64,000 nt of DNA. It comes from Lysobacterales bacterium (GTDB lineage: Bacteria > Pseudomonadota > Gammaproteobacteria > Xanthomonadales > SZUA-36). The notes beneath the pieces were generated by a model. The model had not been told where the DNA came from, searched no databases, and saw only the letters and a program-made list of their open reading frames with translations. Position 1 is the first letter of the stretch. Each line of letters starts with the position of its first letter. Shown piece after piece: positions 1-9,384 of this stretch. Made by a program: the position numbers and the translations under genes. The stretch is taken from the NCBI GenBank assembly GCA_029859645.1, contig JAOUCS010000001.1, positions 1-64,000 of the forward strand, read 5' to 3'.

Positions 1-414
1 TACCCGGTCAGTAACGCACAGGAATTTCACAACTACGAAGGACAGTTTCCGGTAGGTGAGGAACTGGCCCTGGAGATCGTCAGGGACAAGTCAGACAAAA
101 CACTGGAAGTGGAAGTCTTGGAGCTTGCGTCGCTGGATGGTGAAGCAGTCGATTACCGGCTTACCGGCGGAAGATTCGAGGAACTGCCACTCAAGCAACG
201 GACTACCCGGTTCAGGGGTGTGCTGCTTTCGCGGCTGGAGCCTGACAGCCTGTTGGCGCGTCGGGGCTTGCGCCCGGGCGACATCATCACGGGTTGTAAC
301 CGGGTGAGCATCCAGGATCTGGAAGAGTTCAAGGTCGTGATCGAATCCGTGCGGGGCAGCCTGTTCCTGGAAGTTCGTCGCGAAGGAAGTGACTACGTCG
401 TCAGGCTGGACTGA
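1..414 (+). CDS. DegQ/HtrA-family periplasmic serine protease, C-terminal part (5' truncated by window edge)
   Basis: The reading frame is open from base 1 and ends at a TGA at 412-414, so only the last 137 residues are visible. The first 40 or so residues (NAQEFHNYEGQFPVGEEL, then a basic strand) look like the end of a first PDZ domain of a DegP/DegQ protease. The rest (RGVLLSRLEPDSLLARRGL, RPGDIITGCNRV) matches a second PDZ domain with its carboxylate-binding loop and the usual GLRPGDII turn. The trypsin-like catalytic domain would lie upstream of the window and is not seen. In this family the PDZ domains recognise misfolded envelope proteins and control oligomer size. The family assignment is from pattern recognition. 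A site-2 protease or another PDZ protease cannot be excluded, because the catalytic triad is outside the window. Confidence 0.7.
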   Translation, partial: YPVSNAQEFHNYEGQFPVGEELALEIVRDKSDKTLEVEVLELASLDGEAVDYRLTGGRFEELPLKQRTTRFRGVLLSRLEPDSLLARRGLRPGDIITGCNRVSIQDLEEFKVVIESVRGSLFLEVRREGSDYVVRLD

Positions 415-464
415 CCGGTGTTTTATCGACCAATCTGGATTATGCTGCTACTCAATCATCAAAG

Positions 465-1856
465 GTGATCAGAACCGTGTGTTATCTCTCGACCAGCGAC
501 CTCAATGAAAATCAGCAGCCAGTTCCACTGCTGCCTCTCAGTCAACAGCAGTTCGAAGCCTGGAAAGACCAGGCCTCGCCGGCCCATTTGAAATGGGTGG
601 AGGGCTCGGGGTTCACCGGCGCGGCCGGTCAGTCATGTGCGTTGCCGGGAGCGAACGGCAGTGTGGAAGGCTGGTTGCTGGGCGTGGGGCAAAAAGGCTT
701 TCTGTTTTCTCTCTCCAGCCATGCAGGCCGGTTGCCAAAAGGCGCTTATCACCTCGAATGCGACTGGTCAGCGCAGCAGCGGACGCAGGCCAGCCTGGGA
801 TGGGGCCTTGCCCTGTACCGGTTCGATCGTTACAAATCCCATGATCACTCCAGCCCATTGCTGGTCCTCGAACCCGACATCGAAAGCCAGGTTCGCTCCC
901 TGTATAGCGCCCAGTGCCTGGTGCGGGACCTGGTCAATACTCCGACCGAGCACATGGGGCCATCCGAATTGGCCGACGCCGTTATCCGGCAGGGTGATGC
1001 TTTCGGAGCGCAGACCAGGATCATCACCGGCGATGAACTTCTCACGGAGAATTTTCCGGCGATTCATGCTGTAGGCCGGGCCTCTACACGGGCGCCGCGG
1101 TTGATTGAAATGGATTGGGGAGAGGAAGAAGCGCCGCTACTCGTGCTGGTGGGCAAGGGCGTATGCTTCGACACGGGCGGTCTGGATTTGAAGACCGCGA
1201 CCGGCATGGCATTGATGAAGAAAGATATGGGCGGGGCGGCCCATGCGCTGGCCCTGGCGCGGCTGGTGATGGAAAATCGCTTGCCCGTTCGCGTGAAATT
1301 ACTAATTTCAGCCGTTGAGAATTCAGTCTCCGGGAATGCCTACCGGCCGGGTGACATCATTGCGACCCGCAAAGGATTGTCGGTGGAAATAGGAAATACC
1401 GATGCTGAAGGGCGGGTGGTGCTTTCTGATGCCCTGGCGCTGGCCTGTGAATCAGAACCCGACCTGGTGATTGACTTTGCCACGCTGACTGGCGCCGCGC
1501 GGATCGCCCTTGGCGCCGACCTGATGCCGGTTTTCAGTAACCGGGACGAAGTGGCTCGGGGCATCCAGGGGGCTGGTGAAGAAATGGAAGACCCGATCTG
1601 GACCATGCCGCTGTTCCGGCCCTATATCAAGCTGATCGAGAGCCCCATCGCCGATTTGAACAACAGCGGAAAGAGTAGCTACGGCGGTTGTATAACCGCT
1701 GCGCTATTTCTCGAACATTTTGTCGAACCTGAAATCCCCTGGGTTCATATTGACACTTTTGCCTGGAATCAGAGCGACCGCCCCGGCCGCCCGCAGGGTG
1801 GAGAGGCGCTCAGTTTGCGGGCCGTCTATCGCTACCTGCAGTCCAGGTACGGCTAG
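465..1856 (+). CDS. Leucyl aminopeptidase family (M17) protein
   Basis: This 463-residue protein belongs to the M17 di-zinc aminopeptidases, which remove N-terminal residues from peptides in the cytoplasm. The catalytic C-terminal domain is clear. GKGVCFDTGG carries the metal-ligand Lys and Asp, LKTATGMALMKKDMGGA follows with the next Lys and Asp, and NTDAEGR holds the family signature with metal-binding Asp and Glu and the catalytic Arg. The N-terminal ~150 residues are divergent, as is usual for the family. The start is a GTG with no strong ribosome-binding site, so the true start could be slightly different. It lies 50 bases after the DegQ-like gene in the same direction, so co-transcription is possible. 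Its specificity cannot be read from sequence; it resembles the shorter PepB/YwaD-like M17 members as much as PepA. Confidence 0.9.
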   Translation: MIRTVCYLSTSDLNENQQPVPLLPLSQQQFEAWKDQASPAHLKWVEGSGFTGAAGQSCALPGANGSVEGWLLGVGQKGFLFSLSSHAGRLPKGAYHLECDWSAQQRTQASLGWGLALYRFDRYKSHDHSSPLLVLEPDIESQVRSLYSAQCLVRDLVNTPTEHMGPSELADAVIRQGDAFGAQTRIITGDELLTENFPAIHAVGRASTRAPRLIEMDWGEEEAPLLVLVGKGVCFDTGGLDLKTATGMALMKKDMGGAAHALALARLVMENRLPVRVKLLISAVENSVSGNAYRPGDIIATRKGLSVEIGNTDAEGRVVLSDALALACESEPDLVIDFATLTGAARIALGADLMPVFSNRDEVARGIQGAGEEMEDPIWTMPLFRPYIKLIESPIADLNNSGKSSYGGCITAALFLEHFVEPEIPWVHIDTFAWNQSDRPGRPQGGEALSLRAVYRYLQSRYG

Positions 1857-1880
1857 CCGTTGCAGTCCGCCGCGGCGCCT

Positions 1881-2948
1881 TCAGTCCACAGGCGGGGCTA
1901 CTGACCGGCGCAGAACCAACTCGTGAGGAACAATGACCGGTTCCGCATCAGTACTTCTGCCGGTTTCAATTTCCCCTAACAGGCGAAGCATGACCTGTTC
2001 ACCGATGTCTTTTGCCGGTTGCCGCACCGAAGAGAGGGGCGGATCCATGATGGCGGCGTAACGAACGTCATCGAATCCGATCACGGATACGTCCTGCGGG
2101 ATTTTCAGTCCGGCCGATTTGATGGCGTGCATGCAACCCATCGCCATTTCGTCATTGGCGCAGAAAATGGCGGTTGGACGATGACGGTGCCGCAGCAGTT
2201 TCTGCGTGGCCTGGATGGCGCCCGTGATGGTCAAATTTCCCCCAACCACCCATCCGTCTTCTATCGAAAGGCCCGCCGCCAGCATCGACAAGCGATAGCC
2301 GTCCTCACGATCTTTGGTTAACAGCGAGGATTCCTGGCCGTGAATGAAGGCTATGCGCCGATGGCCCAGTTCCAGCAGGTAGTCGGTGACTTCGATGGCG
2401 GCAGCCTGGTTGTCGATATGCACGCTGGGATAGCCTGCGGCCTGCAATGAAACGATTTCGCAACCGACCACCACCGGCAGGCGGCGGTTGTTGTCGGAAG
2501 ACAGCACCGCGGTTCCAAAGGGCGAAACGCTGGCCAGCAGGACAATCCCGTCGGCTTGACGTGAGACCACCATCGCGCCGATCTCGTCTGCGGTCATGGT
2601 GTTGAATTGGGTTTCATTGATCAGCAGCGAGTAGCCGCTGGCATTCGCAACTTCGCGTAAACCCTTCATGACCTCGGTAAAAAAAGGATCTCCGACTGAA
2701 GGTAGAACCACCATGATGACCTTGGTTTTTCCGCGTCTGAAACTCTGCGCCAGGGGATTGGGCGAGTATCCGGTTTGCAGGATAGCGGCTTCCACCCGGT
2801 TGCGGGTGCTGGCCCTGACCCGGTCCGGGTCATTGACGCAACGGGAAACCGTAGCGATGGACACCTCTGCCAACCGTGCCACGTCCTTGATCGAAACCGG
2901 TTGTTTCGTAGTTACTTTTTTGCCCGGCGTGTTGGCGGTTTGACTCAT
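1881..2948 (-). CDS. LacI-family transcriptional repressor, probable xylose-operon regulator
   Basis: A 355-residue LacI/GalR regulator. After a short polar leader comes the helix-turn-helix (SIKDVARLAEVSIATVS) and the hinge helix (NPLAQSFRRGKT), then a periplasmic-binding-protein-like sensor domain with ATQKLLRHRHRPTAIFCANDEMA and SVIGFDDVRYA. It is transcribed divergently from xylB across a 126-base gap containing two perfect 14-bp palindromes of the LacI type. One lies close to its own start and one covers the xylB start site. That layout predicts repression of xylBA and autoregulation, relieved by xylose, a xylo-oligosaccharide or another sugar. The effector is inferred only from the neighbours. 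The C terminus extends to 355 residues, within the normal range. Confidence 0.92.
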   Translation of the reverse strand: MSQTANTPGKKVTTKQPVSIKDVARLAEVSIATVSRCVNDPDRVRASTRNRVEAAILQTGYSPNPLAQSFRRGKTKVIMVVLPSVGDPFFTEVMKGLREVANASGYSLLINETQFNTMTADEIGAMVVSRQADGIVLLASVSPFGTAVLSSDNNRRLPVVVGCEIVSLQAAGYPSVHIDNQAAAIEVTDYLLELGHRRIAFIHGQESSLLTKDREDGYRLSMLAAGLSIEDGWVVGGNLTITGAIQATQKLLRHRHRPTAIFCANDEMAMGCMHAIKSAGLKIPQDVSVIGFDDVRYAAIMDPPLSSVRQPAKDIGEQVMLRLLGEIETGRSTDAEPVIVPHELVLRRSVAPPVD

Positions 2949-2975
2949 GTGTTATCCGATTTCCCGACAGATGAA

Positions 2976-2991
2976 TTGTAAACGTTTACAA
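2976..2991. promoter_or_regulatory. LacI-type operator proximal to the repressor gene
   Basis: The perfect inverted repeat TTGTAAACGTTTACAA lies 28 bases upstream of the LacI ATG. It has the central CG and TGNAANCGNTTNCA form typical of LacI/GalR operators. Its position suggests autoregulation, and together with the copy at 3036 it could support looping (centres 59 bases apart). Confidence 0.8.
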
Positions 2992-3008
2992 AAGAAAGCG
3001 TCAATCGG

Positions 3009-3049
3009 TTGAGCGCGGTGTCGCACTGTGTATAATGTAAACGTTTACA
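3009..3049 (+). promoter_or_regulatory. xylB promoter with overlapping LacI-type operator
   Basis: A sigma-70-like promoter is visible: TTGAGC at 3009-3014, a 16-base spacer and a consensus TATAAT at 3031-3036. The palindrome TGTAAACGTTTACA at 3036-3049 starts on the last base of the -10 box and covers the expected transcription start, a classic repression geometry. The xylB ATG follows at 3075. Confidence 0.78.
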
Positions 3050-3074
3050 GTCATACCGGATAACGCTTCCAGCC

Positions 3075-4562
3075 ATGCAAACTGTCGTCGGAATTGACCT
3101 GGGCACCCAGTCCCTCAAAGTACTTTTTTATGATTTCTCCAACCGGCAGGTCGTTGCCTGTGAGAGTGCCGAGCTCGATCTGTATCAAAATGATGAGGGA
3201 GCCGCTGAGCAACAGGCGCACTGGTGGCTGAATGCATTGCACGAGGCCCTTGGCAAGGTGGATCCCGCCATTCGCCGGTCTGCAGTTGCTGCAGGTGTGT
3301 CCGGACAACAACATGGCTTCGTACCGCTGAGCAGGACGGGTGAAGTGCTTGCCCCGGTGAAGTTATGGTGCGACACATCGACGGTGGCTGAGTGTGACGA
3401 GATCATGGAGGCCTATGGAGGCCCGCAGCGTTGCCTGGAGGAAGTCGGAAACCTGGTGGTTCCGGGTTACACCGCCTCCAAGGTTCGTTGGTTCAGCAAG
3501 GAAAGCGAGGGATTGTACGAGCAGATGGATTGTATCTTGCTGCCCCATGATTACCTCAATTTTTACCTGACCGGCGAGCGCTGCATGGAGGCGGGGGATG
3601 CTTCAGGTACAGGATTCCTGGATATCCGTGGAAGAAAGTGGTCGGCTGACATGCTGGCTGCCATTGATCCGGATCACGACCTGGCCGGGTGTCTGCCCGA
3701 ATTGCGGCTAGAACCGGGAGTCATTGGCACGATCAGGCCTGAAGTGGCTCAACGAACGGGTTTGCCTGAAGGTATTCCGGTATCCACCGGCGGCGGCGAT
3801 AACATGATGGGCGCCATTGGCACCGGCAATGCATCCCGGGGCAAGATCACCATGAGCCTGGGAACGTCCGGAACCGTCTACGCCCATTCCGACCAGCCGA
3901 TCATCGACCCGCGCGGTGAAATCGCCGCCTTCTGTTCATCAACGGGTGGCTGGCTGCCACTCATGTGTACGATGAACTGCACCGTCACCACCGAACTGAT
4001 GCGCGGCATGCTGAAGGCTGATATCAGGGAATTCGAATCGGCTGTCAGCGGTTCTCCACGTGGCGCCGAAGGCATTATTACCATACCGTTTTTTAACGGC
4101 GAACGGACCCCGAACCTGCCTCGCGCCAAAGCCTGCATCGTGGGTCTGGACAGCCACAACGCCCGCCCCGAAAACCTGCTGCGCTCCGCGCTGGAAGGTG
4201 CAACTTTCGCCTTGCGTTACGGTGTAGAACGGCTAGGGGAACTGGGGATTGAAGCCTCGGAAATCCTGTTGACTGGTGGCGGCGTAGGCAGTTCCACCTG
4301 GCGTCAGGCTGTGGCCGATATCTGCAATGCTCCCGTAACGGTCCTGGATCAAAACGAGGGGGCATCATTTGGCGCCGCACTGCAGGCGCTTTCGGTGCTG
4401 GATCCGGGGGCTGAAGACGACCTGCAGGACCTTGCAGACCGCCACCTCAGCCGCAACGAGTTACTGTGTTGCGAGCCGAAAAAATCTTCCGTCAATTTTT
4501 ACAATGACACCTACCGGGACTACCAATCAGCGGTGGGTGCAATTACACCGCTTTATACTTGA
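3075..4562 (+). CDS. xylB: Xylulokinase
   Basis: A 495-residue FGGY-family sugar kinase that phosphorylates D-xylulose to xylulose 5-phosphate in the cytoplasm, the second step of the isomerase route of xylose use. The N terminus [16 protein letters not shown] is the phosphate-1 loop of the ASKHA fold. [12 protein letters not shown] is the xylulokinase-type substrate loop. [13 protein letters not shown] and [12 protein letters not shown] form the second phosphate region, and [14 protein letters not shown] is the adenosine motif. The length is normal for XylB. It starts 26 bases after the operator-covered promoter and is followed after 19 bases by xylA, so the two genes form an operon. The identity is supported both by sequence and by the xylA neighbour. 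Confidence 0.95.
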   Translation: MQTVVGIDLGTQSLKVLFYDFSNRQVVACESAELDLYQNDEGAAEQQAHWWLNALHEALGKVDPAIRRSAVAAGVSGQQHGFVPLSRTGEVLAPVKLWCDTSTVAECDEIMEAYGGPQRCLEEVGNLVVPGYTASKVRWFSKESEGLYEQMDCILLPHDYLNFYLTGERCMEAGDASGTGFLDIRGRKWSADMLAAIDPDHDLAGCLPELRLEPGVIGTIRPEVAQRTGLPEGIPVSTGGGDNMMGAIGTGNASRGKITMSLGTSGTVYAHSDQPIIDPRGEIAAFCSSTGGWLPLMCTMNCTVTTELMRGMLKADIREFESAVSGSPRGAEGIITIPFFNGERTPNLPRAKACIVGLDSHNARPENLLRSALEGATFALRYGVERLGELGIEASEILLTGGGVGSSTWRQAVADICNAPVTVLDQNEGASFGAALQALSVLDPGAEDDLQDLADRHLSRNELLCCEPKKSSVNFYNDTYRDYQSAVGAITPLYT

Positions 4563-4581
4563 GTCAAAGGAAAAAAATATC

Positions 4582-5922
4582 ATGAGCAGGTCGTTATTTG
4601 TTGGACAGAAAGAATACTTTCCCGGGATTGACAGAATTGCCTACGAAGGTCCTGGTTCGGACAATCCGCTGAGTTTCAAGGCCTACGACCAGACGCGTGT
4701 CGTGGCCGGCAAAACCATGGAAGAGCATCTGCGTTTTGCTGTGGCTTACTGGCATACGTTCTGTGGCGGAGGTGGTGATCCATTCGGTCCCGGCACACGC
4801 AACTATGCCTGGGACACCGGTAGCACGCCGATGGACAGCGCACGAATGAAAGTAGACGCCGCTTTTGAATTTTTTACCAAGCTGAACGTTCCATTTTACT
4901 GTTTTCACGATCGAGACATGGCCCCGGAAGGAGACTCTGTAGCGGAATCTGAAGCAAACCTGCAAACACTGGTTGGCCTGGCTAAAGAAAGGCAGGATGC
5001 CTCGGGTATGAGGTTGTTGTGGGGAACCGCCAACCTGTTCTCGAACCCCCGCTACATGAATGGTGGCGCGACCAACCCGAACTTTCCGGTAGTGGCGCAT
5101 GCCGGCGCACAGGTAAAAGCGGCGCTGGAAGCCACGGTAGCTTTGGGTGGGCAAAACTACGTGTTCTGGGGTGGCCGTGAAGGCTACGCCTCGCTGTTCA
5201 ACACCGATACGAAAAGGGAATTGGAGCATTTCGCATGTTTCCTGACCATGGCCCGGGATTATGGACGTTCGATTGGTTTTGAAGGTACTTTTCTGATCGA
5301 GCCCAAACCAATGGAGCCGATGTATCACCAGTACGACGTGGACGCCCAGACTGTGATCGGTTTTCTGCGTCACCACGGCCTGGACCAGGATTTCAAACTC
5401 AATATCGAGGCCAACCACGCCACGCTGGCGGGTCACAGTTCAGAGCACGACCTGCAGATGTGTGTGGATGCGGGCATGCTGGGATCCATCGACGCCAACC
5501 GTGGCAATCCCCAGAATGGCTGGGATACGGACCAGTTCCCCACCAATATGTACGATTGCGTGCACAACATGATCGTGGTGCTGCAGGCCGGCGGACTGGG
5601 GCAGGGCGGTTTCAATTTCGACGCCAAGATCCGGCGAGAATCCACCGACCTGGAGGATCTGTTCCTGGGTCACATCGGTGGCATGGACGCTTATGCCCGT
5701 GCGCTGGTGATTGCCGACCGCATTGTCAGTGACGGCAGGCTGGAAGAGTTGAAGGCGGCGCGCTACGCCAGTTTCGCCGAAGCGGATGCTCAGCGATTCG
5801 AAGCCGGCGAGCTGAATCTCTCCGACCTGCGCGAGATTGCGGCAAACAACCCCGAGCCGGCGCTTGAGAGCGGCAAACAGGAGCGCGTCGAAAACCTGAT
5901 CAACGATTACATGTTTTCCTGA
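4582..5922 (+). CDS. xylA: Xylose isomerase
   Basis: A 446-residue class II xylose isomerase that interconverts D-xylose and D-xylulose using two divalent metals. Visible signatures are [13 protein letters not shown] (catalytic His and its Asp), [19 protein letters not shown] (metal-binding Glu), [14 protein letters not shown] and [20 protein letters not shown] (metal-binding Asp cluster). The start chosen is the ATG at 4582, preceded by an AAAGGAAAA ribosome-binding site. A longer in-frame extension exists but overlaps xylB and has no homologous sequence. It follows xylB by 19 bases and is followed only two bases after its stop by the GH26-like gene, which makes a single transcript likely. 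The LacI operator upstream of xylB should control it. Confidence 0.97.
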   Translation: MSRSLFVGQKEYFPGIDRIAYEGPGSDNPLSFKAYDQTRVVAGKTMEEHLRFAVAYWHTFCGGGGDPFGPGTRNYAWDTGSTPMDSARMKVDAAFEFFTKLNVPFYCFHDRDMAPEGDSVAESEANLQTLVGLAKERQDASGMRLLWGTANLFSNPRYMNGGATNPNFPVVAHAGAQVKAALEATVALGGQNYVFWGGREGYASLFNTDTKRELEHFACFLTMARDYGRSIGFEGTFLIEPKPMEPMYHQYDVDAQTVIGFLRHHGLDQDFKLNIEANHATLAGHSSEHDLQMCVDAGMLGSIDANRGNPQNGWDTDQFPTNMYDCVHNMIVVLQAGGLGQGGFNFDAKIRRESTDLEDLFLGHIGGMDAYARALVIADRIVSDGRLEELKAARYASFAEADAQRFEAGELNLSDLREIAANNPEPALESGKQERVENLINDYMFS

Positions 5923-5924
5923 TT

Positions 5925-7061
5925 ATGCCCCGTAGCATGATGGTAATCATGGCCGCCATGGCGGCGGTCATGACCCTGCTTTCCTGCTACGCCGGAGAAC
6001 CCGCGCCTGAGCGAAAACGCCTGTTCATTATTGGGCAGGACCTGGGGTCTGTTCGGGACTATTACGCCAGCGAATGTTGTGCGACGCCGGATGGCAACAC
6101 GATGTATCTCAATTTTTATGGGCTGGCCTCTGAAGAATGGAGCTACGGCGGGCTGGGCATCGACCTGCAGGGCGAACCTGTCGAGCTTGAAATGGATTGG
6201 GGTGCAGGCCAAACCAGCGCCTGGAAATCAGCAACTGAATTTGATGGTGGCCTGGTGATTGGTTTGTCGATCACCGAAAGCGACGTGAAGGGCGGTTTGG
6301 CCCGGATCTCTGCAGGTGAGTTCGATGCCAATATCCACCAATTGGCGATGTTCACCAGGAAAATCGAAAAGCCCGTGTATTTGCGTATTGGCTACGAATT
6401 TGATGGCGGCTGGAATCCGGGCTATGAGAATTCGGACAACTATATAGCTGCTTTTCGCCATATTGTGGACGGTCTGAGAAAAGAGGGGGTTTCGCAGGTC
6501 GAATTCGTCTGGCAGTCTGCAGCGTTTCCGCTGGATATCCTGAACGATGGCGGCTATACGGATATTCGCCAGTGGTACCCGGGCGATGACTATGTCGACT
6601 GGATGGGCTTCTCATTGTTTCTGACCCCGGATGAGGGGCCGGCTGTGGACGCACGGTTTCAGCCGCCTACTGGCAGGGAACTGATTGGAAAAGTCCTCGA
6701 ACTGGCACGGGAGCGTGGCAAACCGGTGTTTATCGCCGAGGCATCTCCGCAAGGATACGACCTGAACCGCCGCACCAATGCCAACATCGCTCGTGACTGG
6801 GACGGGCCACAGGGTGAAGGCGTGCGCCAGGTCAGTGACGAAGACATTTGGAATGAATGGTTTGCCCCGGTGTTTGAATTGATGGAGCAGAACCGCGACG
6901 TTATTTACGCACTGGCCTATATAAACTGCCACTGGGACTCACAGGACATGTGGAATGCGCCCTACGAATCAGGCTACTGGGGCGACAGCCGTCTGCAGGT
7001 CAATCCCTACCTGGCGGAACGTTTCAACCGGGCGATAGAACACTGGCGGCGGCAGCACTGA
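5925..7061 (+). CDS. GH26-like glycoside hydrolase, predicted lipoprotein
   Basis: A 378-residue exported protein. The N terminus is a hydrophobic signal ending in LLSCYAG, a lipobox with the acylated Cys near residue 22. The body looks like a clan-A TIM-barrel hydrolase of the GH26 type. VYLRIGYEFDGGWN at about residues 150-163 carries the likely acid/base Glu, and PVFIAEASPQGY at about 270 carries the likely nucleophile Glu. VEFVWQSAAFP and YVDWMGFSLF fit the intervening barrel strands. GH26 enzymes are endo-mannanases, xylanases or related glycanases; which applies here cannot be told. Its place directly behind xylBA suggests a role in making xylose-yielding oligosaccharides at the cell surface or in the periplasm. 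The start is two bases after the xylA stop. Confidence 0.65.
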   Translation: MPRSMMVIMAAMAAVMTLLSCYAGEPAPERKRLFIIGQDLGSVRDYYASECCATPDGNTMYLNFYGLASEEWSYGGLGIDLQGEPVELEMDWGAGQTSAWKSATEFDGGLVIGLSITESDVKGGLARISAGEFDANIHQLAMFTRKIEKPVYLRIGYEFDGGWNPGYENSDNYIAAFRHIVDGLRKEGVSQVEFVWQSAAFPLDILNDGGYTDIRQWYPGDDYVDWMGFSLFLTPDEGPAVDARFQPPTGRELIGKVLELARERGKPVFIAEASPQGYDLNRRTNANIARDWDGPQGEGVRQVSDEDIWNEWFAPVFELMEQNRDVIYALAYINCHWDSQDMWNAPYESGYWGDSRLQVNPYLAERFNRAIEHWRRQH

Positions 7062-7067
7062 GGACGG

Positions 7068-7346
7068 ATGCAGAAACACGATGACTCGGCGGCCTGGCGG
7101 AGGTCCTGGGCGAACAGGCCATGCGTGAGCACAGCGATGGCGCTGGCAGGATTTTTTAACGCTACGTCCAGTTTCGCGGTACAGTTTGTTTTTCCCTGGC
7201 AGTTGTCCAACATGGGAAGCGCCGCCATCTTCTTTGTTTACTCGGCGCCCGGCCTGGTCGCATTCCTTTTGCTGGCCTGGCTGCTCCCGGAAACCAAGGG
7301 TGAATCGCTGGAAGAGCTGGAGTTGTTGTTAGCCGGAAAGCCATAG
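7068..7346 (+). pseudogene. C-terminal remnant of an MFS sugar porter
   Basis: The 92-residue frame contains only the last two transmembrane segments of a sugar-porter transporter. FNATSSFAVQFVFPWQL, then FFVYSAPGLVAFLLLAWLLPETKGESLEELELLL parallels the C terminus of the intact transporter at 20900-22312 (INSSISFIVQLVFPWEL, then LPETKGRSLEELEVEL). The remaining ten or so helices are missing. The first 35 residues are not membrane-like and the frame begins just after the GH26-like gene. This is best read as a xylose-transporter gene that lost about 80 percent of its 5' end by deletion. The remnant keeps its stop codon, which overlaps the GTG start of the next gene. No transport function is expected. 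Confidence 0.8.
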
Positions 7347-8356
7347 TGGAGAACAAAAAGAGGTCTGGATCACTGCTACCCTTTTTTACCTGGCTGCTGC
7401 TTTTTTACGCCGGCTGGTTCAGCCTCGTGTTACTGGGCGACCATCTGCATACGGCACTGGCGCACTGGCCGATGGCTGCAGCCATGGCGGTCGGATCATA
7501 CGTGGCGGGATCGACGCCGATGGGCGGAGGTACGGTGGGCTTCCCGGTGCTGGTCCTGTTGATGGACCTGCCGGCCATGCTCGGGCGGGATTTCAGTTTT
7601 GCCATCCAGGCGGTCGGCATGACCAGCGCCAGCATTTATATATTATGCCAGCGGCTGGAAATTGAATGGCCCATGTTGCGGGCAGCCCTGCCCGGCGCAT
7701 TGATTGGCACGCCACTGGGCATACTCTACGTAGCGCCGCTCGCTTCCGACCTGTTCATCAAGTTGTTGTTCGCCGCCATGTGGTGCAGTTTCGGCTTGTT
7801 GCACCTGCGCCGGATCAACGAGATCACCAGTTACACGGGCATGACGCCGCATGACATCGCTTTCGATCACAAGATTGGTTTTGCAGTAGGTTTGCTCGGG
7901 TCGTTGTCCATTTCGGCGATCACCGGTGTCGGTATCGACATGATGATTTACATGGTACTGGTGCTGTGGTGTCACGCGGATCTGAAAATTGCGATACCCA
8001 CGTCCGTTCTGCTGATGGCCTTTACCTCGCTGGTGGGGATTTCGGTGAAGTTGTTGCTGGGCGATGTCCAACCCGGAACCTTCGAGAACTGGCTGGCAGC
8101 CGCGCCGGTAGTCGCCATTGGGGCGCCGTTGGGTGCCTACGTGGTCAGCATCATCGGACGCCGTCCCACCCTGATCGTGGTGTCCATGCTTTGCGTGGTT
8201 CAATTCGTATGGACGCTGGTCCATGAGAGAGCCAACCTGACGGTCTGGAATGTGTCCGCCGCTTTATTGGGGGTAGTGCTGTTCCTGCTGCTGTTCCAGG
8301 ACATGTACCGCCACGGCTACCGCCTGGCGCGCCGAAATCGCCAGCACCTTGGCTAG
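7346..8356 (+). CDS. TauE/SafE-family inner-membrane permease
   Basis: A 336-residue polytopic membrane protein with about nine hydrophobic segments and the two glycine-rich repeats characteristic of the TauE/SafE (DUF81) family: GSTPMGGGTVGFPVLVLL near residue 60, and SISAITGVGIDMMIYMVLV near 190. Family members export sulfite, sulfoacetate or related organic anions, and many are uncharacterised. It starts with a GTG that overlaps the stop of the preceding MFS remnant (TAGTG), so it is probably translated as part of the xyl transcript. A substrate connected to sugar metabolism is possible but cannot be inferred. Alternative later starts lie within the first hydrophobic segment and are less likely. 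Confidence 0.85.
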   Translation: MENKKRSGSLLPFFTWLLLFYAGWFSLVLLGDHLHTALAHWPMAAAMAVGSYVAGSTPMGGGTVGFPVLVLLMDLPAMLGRDFSFAIQAVGMTSASIYILCQRLEIEWPMLRAALPGALIGTPLGILYVAPLASDLFIKLLFAAMWCSFGLLHLRRINEITSYTGMTPHDIAFDHKIGFAVGLLGSLSISAITGVGIDMMIYMVLVLWCHADLKIAIPTSVLLMAFTSLVGISVKLLLGDVQPGTFENWLAAAPVVAIGAPLGAYVVSIIGRRPTLIVVSMLCVVQFVWTLVHERANLTVWNVSAALLGVVLFLLLFQDMYRHGYRLARRNRQHLG

Positions 8357-8380
8357 CAAAACATCAAGCCGGAGATAAGC

Positions 8381-9355
8381 ATGGAAAAAGTCAGGTGGGG
8401 TATCGTCAGTACCGGAAGGATTACGCACCAGTTCGTGCAGGATTTCAAATATGTTTCCAATGGCGAAGTGATCGCTGTCGCCAGCCGGGCGCAGGAATCC
8501 GCCGAAGCCTTTGCCGCCGAATACGGCATTCCAAAAGCGTATGCCGGCTATCAACGGCTGCTGGATGACCCGCAAGTCGACGCCGTTTACGTGGCCACGC
8601 CGCACACGATGCACTACCGGAACACAGCCGATGCCATCGCGGCCGGTAAACACGTTTTGTGCGAGAAGCCATTCACGGCAACCCTCCGGGAAAGTGAAGA
8701 ACTGTTCAGGCTGGCGGGCCAGTCATCGGTTTTCGTGATGGAGGCTATGTGGACCTATTTTCTGCCGGCCATTCAAAAGGCCCGGCAATGGGTGAAAGAA
8801 GGCCGTATCGGCAAGTTGCGCCAGGTGAAGGCGGATTTCGGGTATCCGCAACTTCCTTACGACCCCAACCGGCGCGAGTACAACGCTGAACTCGCCGGCG
8901 GGTGCCTGCTGGAAATGGGGATTTACCCGATTGGATTGGCCTGGCTGTTTTTGCAGCAGGATCCGGTTGCTATGCGCGTAGTGGCACATAAGGCGCCCAA
9001 TGGCGTCGAGGATGACGTCGCAATGGTGTTTGACTATGGCGCAGACACCGAAGGCGCCACGGCGATGTTGGGCACCTCGTTCCGCAGCAAACTGCAAAAC
9101 TGGGCCTATATCATCGGTGAAGACTCTTATATCGCCATCCCGAACTTCTGGCGCGCCAGTGAATGCTCGCTGTATGAACTGGACACGCGGGTGGATCATT
9201 TTGAAGATGGCCGCAGCAGCCTGGGGTTCGTTTATGAAACCATTGCGAGTAACGAAGATATCCTGGCTGGCAGGCGGCAAGACAGCATCATGCCATGGGC
9301 CACGACGCTTCGCCTGCAGCAACACATGGCCAAGGTGCGAGACCTGTTTGAATGA
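8381..9355 (+). CDS. Gfo/Idh/MocA-family NAD(P)-dependent sugar dehydrogenase
   Basis: A 324-residue oxidoreductase. The Rossmann N terminus is WGIVSTGRITHQFVQDF, and the family lysine motif HVLCEKPFTATL is at about residues 88-99. The C-terminal alpha/beta domain includes AELAGGCLLEMGIYPIGLA, with the residues that line the sugar pocket. The overall pattern is that of the dihydrodiol dehydrogenase/D-xylose 1-dehydrogenase (NADP) branch. In the xyl cluster it could oxidise xylose or an aldose released by the neighbouring hydrolases, giving an oxidative branch next to the isomerase route. That specificity is inference. It has a GGAG ribosome-binding site (CCGGAGATAAGC then ATG) and lies 24 bases after the TauE-like gene. 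No recognisable gene follows on this strand until the TonB receptor. Confidence 0.85.
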   Translation: MEKVRWGIVSTGRITHQFVQDFKYVSNGEVIAVASRAQESAEAFAAEYGIPKAYAGYQRLLDDPQVDAVYVATPHTMHYRNTADAIAAGKHVLCEKPFTATLRESEELFRLAGQSSVFVMEAMWTYFLPAIQKARQWVKEGRIGKLRQVKADFGYPQLPYDPNRREYNAELAGGCLLEMGIYPIGLAWLFLQQDPVAMRVVAHKAPNGVEDDVAMVFDYGADTEGATAMLGTSFRSKLQNWAYIIGEDSYIAIPNFWRASECSLYELDTRVDHFEDGRSSLGFVYETIASNEDILAGRRQDSIMPWATTLRLQQHMAKVRDLFE

Positions 9356-9384
9356 GGGCGTCCTGCACCGATACCCGGGGCCGC

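Noticed and set aside
4594-5436. A 280-codon open frame on the minus strand inside xylA
   Set aside because: It lies opposite a strongly conserved gene, has no recognisable motif, and is an effect of GC-biased third positions in xylA.
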